64,000 bases of DNA from Brienomyrus brachyistius. Its lineage: Eukaryota > Chordata > Actinopteri > Osteoglossiformes > Mormyridae. Shown here piece by piece: positions 62,305-64,000 of this stretch (within the stretch, counting starts at the first letter, position 1; every line of letters starts with the position of its first letter). Location of the stretch: assembly GCF_023856365.1 (NCBI RefSeq), contig NC_064542.1, forward strand, positions 9,727,363 to 9,791,362. Reading direction: 5' to 3'. The notes under the pieces were generated by a model, which saw only the letters and a list, made by a program, of their open reading frames with translations, ran no database searches and had not been told where the DNA came from. The position numbers and the translations under genes were made by a program.

Positions 62305-62406
62305 CCATTGGCTACTAATAAGTGACCGCTGTCTCTTGTGGGCGGGAACAAGAGTAATTCAGGCTAAAAGCCAAACACGGATTGGGAGTGAAGTGAGATT
62401 TTAAAG
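62305..62406 (+). promoter_or_regulatory. Compact candidate promoter of the atonal gene
   Basis: The order is: inverted CCAAT box (CCATTGGC, 62305-62312), a GGGCGGG GC/E2F-like box (62340-62346), a second inverted CCAAT (ATTGG, 62381-62385) and a TATA-like ATTTTAAAG (62398-62406). With usual spacing, transcription would begin near 62430, leaving a 5' leader of about 170 nt. No transcript data are available, so the start is a prediction. Confidence 0.5.
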
Positions 62407-62529
62407 TCTCAACTTCGGCATTTGCGCATGTTTCGATGTTTCACTTGTAAGAGTCTTGCTGCCAGTGAAAAGTAAAACTTAAAGGAAACAGAAAGTCAAC
62501 AAAAGGAAAAATACTGACAGAAGGATTCT

Positions 62530-62565
62530 ATGCTGGTGAGGAATTTAATGATCGCTTTATTTTGA
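62530..62565 (+). other. Upstream open reading frame in the 5' leader
   Basis: An ATG at 62530 opens 11 codons (with a second in-frame ATG at 62548) and stops with TGA at 62563-62565, 32 nt before the main start. Such short uORFs usually lower translation of the main frame. This one is relevant only if the leader is unspliced. A pyrimidine-rich tract ending CACAG (62571-62585) could instead be a splice acceptor that would remove it. Confidence 0.45.
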
Positions 62566-62597
62566 TTGATACCTTTTTTGTCACAGAAAAAGAAAAT

Positions 62598-63422
62598 ATG
62601 ACAGCCGAAAAGAAATCGATTTTGAGCTGGCCAGAGGGAAGCATCCACGACTGCCACATAGACAAATTTCAGTTTGCTGAAATATCAAGGTTATCACATA
62701 ATGATTCTCGCAGTTGGCTGAACCCCGCTTTTCAAGCAGCGAGTGCCGTTCATGCATATATGTCACCGGAGGGCCCAGTATCCACTGTTTACGGGCATGG
62801 CTCTGTGGAAGTACAGATTGAAAATTTAATATCACGGAATAAGTTATCGGACAGTGTTGCCATGAATGAAAATGACTACGATAAACTAAAAGGGGAACTT
62901 AAGCAAACTTCTGCTCCGCAGAAGCACAGACGCGTGGCTGCAAATGCAAGGGAGAGGAGGAGGATGCACGGACTGAACAGGGCTTTTGACAAGCTGAGAA
63001 GTGTCATACCCTCACTTGAAAACGAGAAGAAGTTGTCCAAGTATGATACTCTTCAAATGGCACAGATTTATATAACGGAATTGTCAGAACTTTTGGAAGG
63101 TGTTGGGAAACCGGATCGTAGAAGCTCCAGCGCAGAACACAGCATGCTTGGAAATCAGGGTAAGAGAGCGGAACTGCCGCCCTGTTTGCCCGACAGCGTT
63201 TTGGGCAGCAGCATTAAGTACCCGGTGGAATCCGCGCAGCGCCCGCTGCGGTTGTTAAGCGAGCCTCGAGATATTAACGCGTCTGTCGGACATCTGATCA
63301 TTCTGTCTACAACAAAATCGGACTTGTCGATCGACAACAAGAAGGTGGCATCTTCCAACGGCAGCGACGGGGAATCATCGCATTTCAGTGACTGTGAGGA
63401 TGCTAACTCGGACAGGCATTGA
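62598..63422 (+). CDS. atoh1: Atonal homologue 1 family bHLH transcription factor (single exon, 274 aa)
   Basis: A proneural DNA-binding factor: ATOH1 proteins heterodimerise with E proteins on E-boxes in the nucleus and specify hair cells, cerebellar granule and other neuronal or secretory cells. The bHLH lies at about residues 111-166: basic region [12 protein letters not shown] (111-122), helix 1 [16 protein letters not shown], a short loop ENEKK, and helix 2 [25 protein letters not shown] and LQMAQIYI match ATOH1 rather than ATOH7 or neurogenins. N-terminal [11 protein letters not shown] (36-46) parallels the DPRAWLAP motif of ATOH1, and C-terminal [10 protein letters not shown] (256-265) parallels its SDGEFSPHSHYSD. 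It is shorter than mammalian ATOH1 and lacks its Pro/His-rich tracts. The start is the first in-frame ATG after an in-frame TGA (62466-62468), with A at -3. A 12-codon non-ATG extension upstream is rejected. Intronless, as usual for the family. Which teleost paralogue (1a, 1b or 1c) is unresolved. The divergence argues against 1a. Confidence 0.92.
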   Translation: MTAEKKSILSWPEGSIHDCHIDKFQFAEISRLSHNDSRSWLNPAFQAASAVHAYMSPEGPVSTVYGHGSVEVQIENLISRNKLSDSVAMNENDYDKLKGELKQTSAPQKHRRVAANARERRRMHGLNRAFDKLRSVIPSLENEKKLSKYDTLQMAQIYITELSELLEGVGKPDRRSSSAEHSMLGNQGKRAELPPCLPDSVLGSSIKYPVESAQRPLRLLSEPRDINASVGHLIILSTTKSDLSIDNKKVASSNGSDGESSHFSDCEDANSDRH

Positions 63423-64000
63423 GAGCTGTGGGCAAACTGGATAGATTCTCAATGGGATTTTCCGCTTTTGACAAAAGGGACATTGGTGATTACGTTTATG
63501 TGCATTGATTTCCACATCAGCTCTGGAAACCTTGGATGATTAAACGTCTCTGTTAAAATAGAAATCAAGTAGTTTAATAGCTACATATGTTGTATTGACA
63601 AAATAATCGACTGTTAGCCTACACTTAATTAGTCGCGTAGAATTAAGGGCACAAGTTCTTAACCTAATGGGACGGAGAAACTAAAATGTATTATTTATCG
63701 GCCTGCAGTATGGATTCATGTACTCCTGGCGTGGGGGGGGGGGTGTTTTAAGGTTAAATAATTTATGACAAGATTTATTCAATCTGCTTTCTGAATTTTG
63801 CCTGTTATAAAGTGATTTCACATTAACATTATTTTAGAAAATGAATTACAGATACATTAGTTGCACTTTACTGATAAAATATATATTACTATATATATAT
63901 AATCGTAGGGAAGTTGTCTATAGATAGGAAATTGGTTTTTGGTTCATAAGGAGTACTAGATTTGCTTTCAACATTCAAAAAAATAAAAGAATGTAATTTG
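63423..64000 (+). other. 3' UTR with AU-rich motifs and candidate poly(A) signal
   Basis: The segment after the stop contains AUUUA-type pentamers (63692-63696, 63761-63765, 63773-63777), common in short-lived mRNAs of proneural factors, and a TA-rich tract near 63880-63900. AATAAA lies at 63982-63987, so cleavage would be expected close to or just beyond the end of the window. An earlier weak signal cannot be excluded. Confidence 0.55.

Noticed and set aside
62562..62597. Twelve-codon N-terminal extension of the atonal protein
   Set aside because: It begins at a TTG codon. The first in-frame ATG after the upstream stop is at 62598 and has a purine at -3.

Overview
This window is ray-finned (teleost-type) fish nuclear DNA. 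The evidence is an intronless atonal-family bHLH gene at the right edge, long AT-rich non-coding stretches, (GT)n, (CATC)n and (ATT)n microsatellites, and a mixture of fish-style transposon relics: a Rex1/L2-like LINE, tRNA-headed SINEs with a CATCC-type tail, a Tc1/mariner relic, hAT-like and hairpin MITEs, and solo LTRs. Nothing looks prokaryotic or viral apart from the fossil LTRs. The species cannot be determined from the sequence.

Layout: (i) 1-8.1 kb is non-coding, with one degenerate SINE/L2 tail. (ii) 8.2-15.4 kb is repeat-dense: a solo LTR, a 38-bp minisatellite, a decayed minus-strand LINE with a rearranged second fragment, a second solo LTR carrying a 19-bp tandem array, and a hairpin MITE. 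(iii) 15.4-24 kb is mostly unique AT-rich DNA, with a GT-bounded dispersed repeat, a short retroposed tail with a 13-bp target duplication and a hAT-like MITE. (iv) 24-30.5 kb holds a SINE between two oppositely oriented LINE 3' ends, an exactly periodic 17-bp minisatellite and large microsatellites. (v) 30.5-58.7 kb is a long gene-poor tract with scattered MITEs, two further solo LTRs, a Tc1 relic with an internal 34-bp array, and three same-strand CTCF-like motifs. (vi) 58.7-62.3 kb is nearly repeat-free and resembles a regulatory flank. (vii) 62.3-64 kb holds the promoter, 5' leader, single-exon CDS and 3' UTR of an ATOH1-family gene on the plus strand.

The only protein-coding gene I can support is this ATOH1 homologue (274 aa, CDS 62598-63422). 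The roughly 60 kb upstream contains no credible host exon, as expected for a regulatory desert beside a developmental bHLH gene. Most of its longer open frames are minisatellites, LTRs or the dead LINE. I found no new gene system. The most distinctive structures are the tandem arrays born inside transposons (one LTR, one Tc1 relic), the indel-free 17-bp array, and the gene's compact promoter, uORF and upstream E-box pair.
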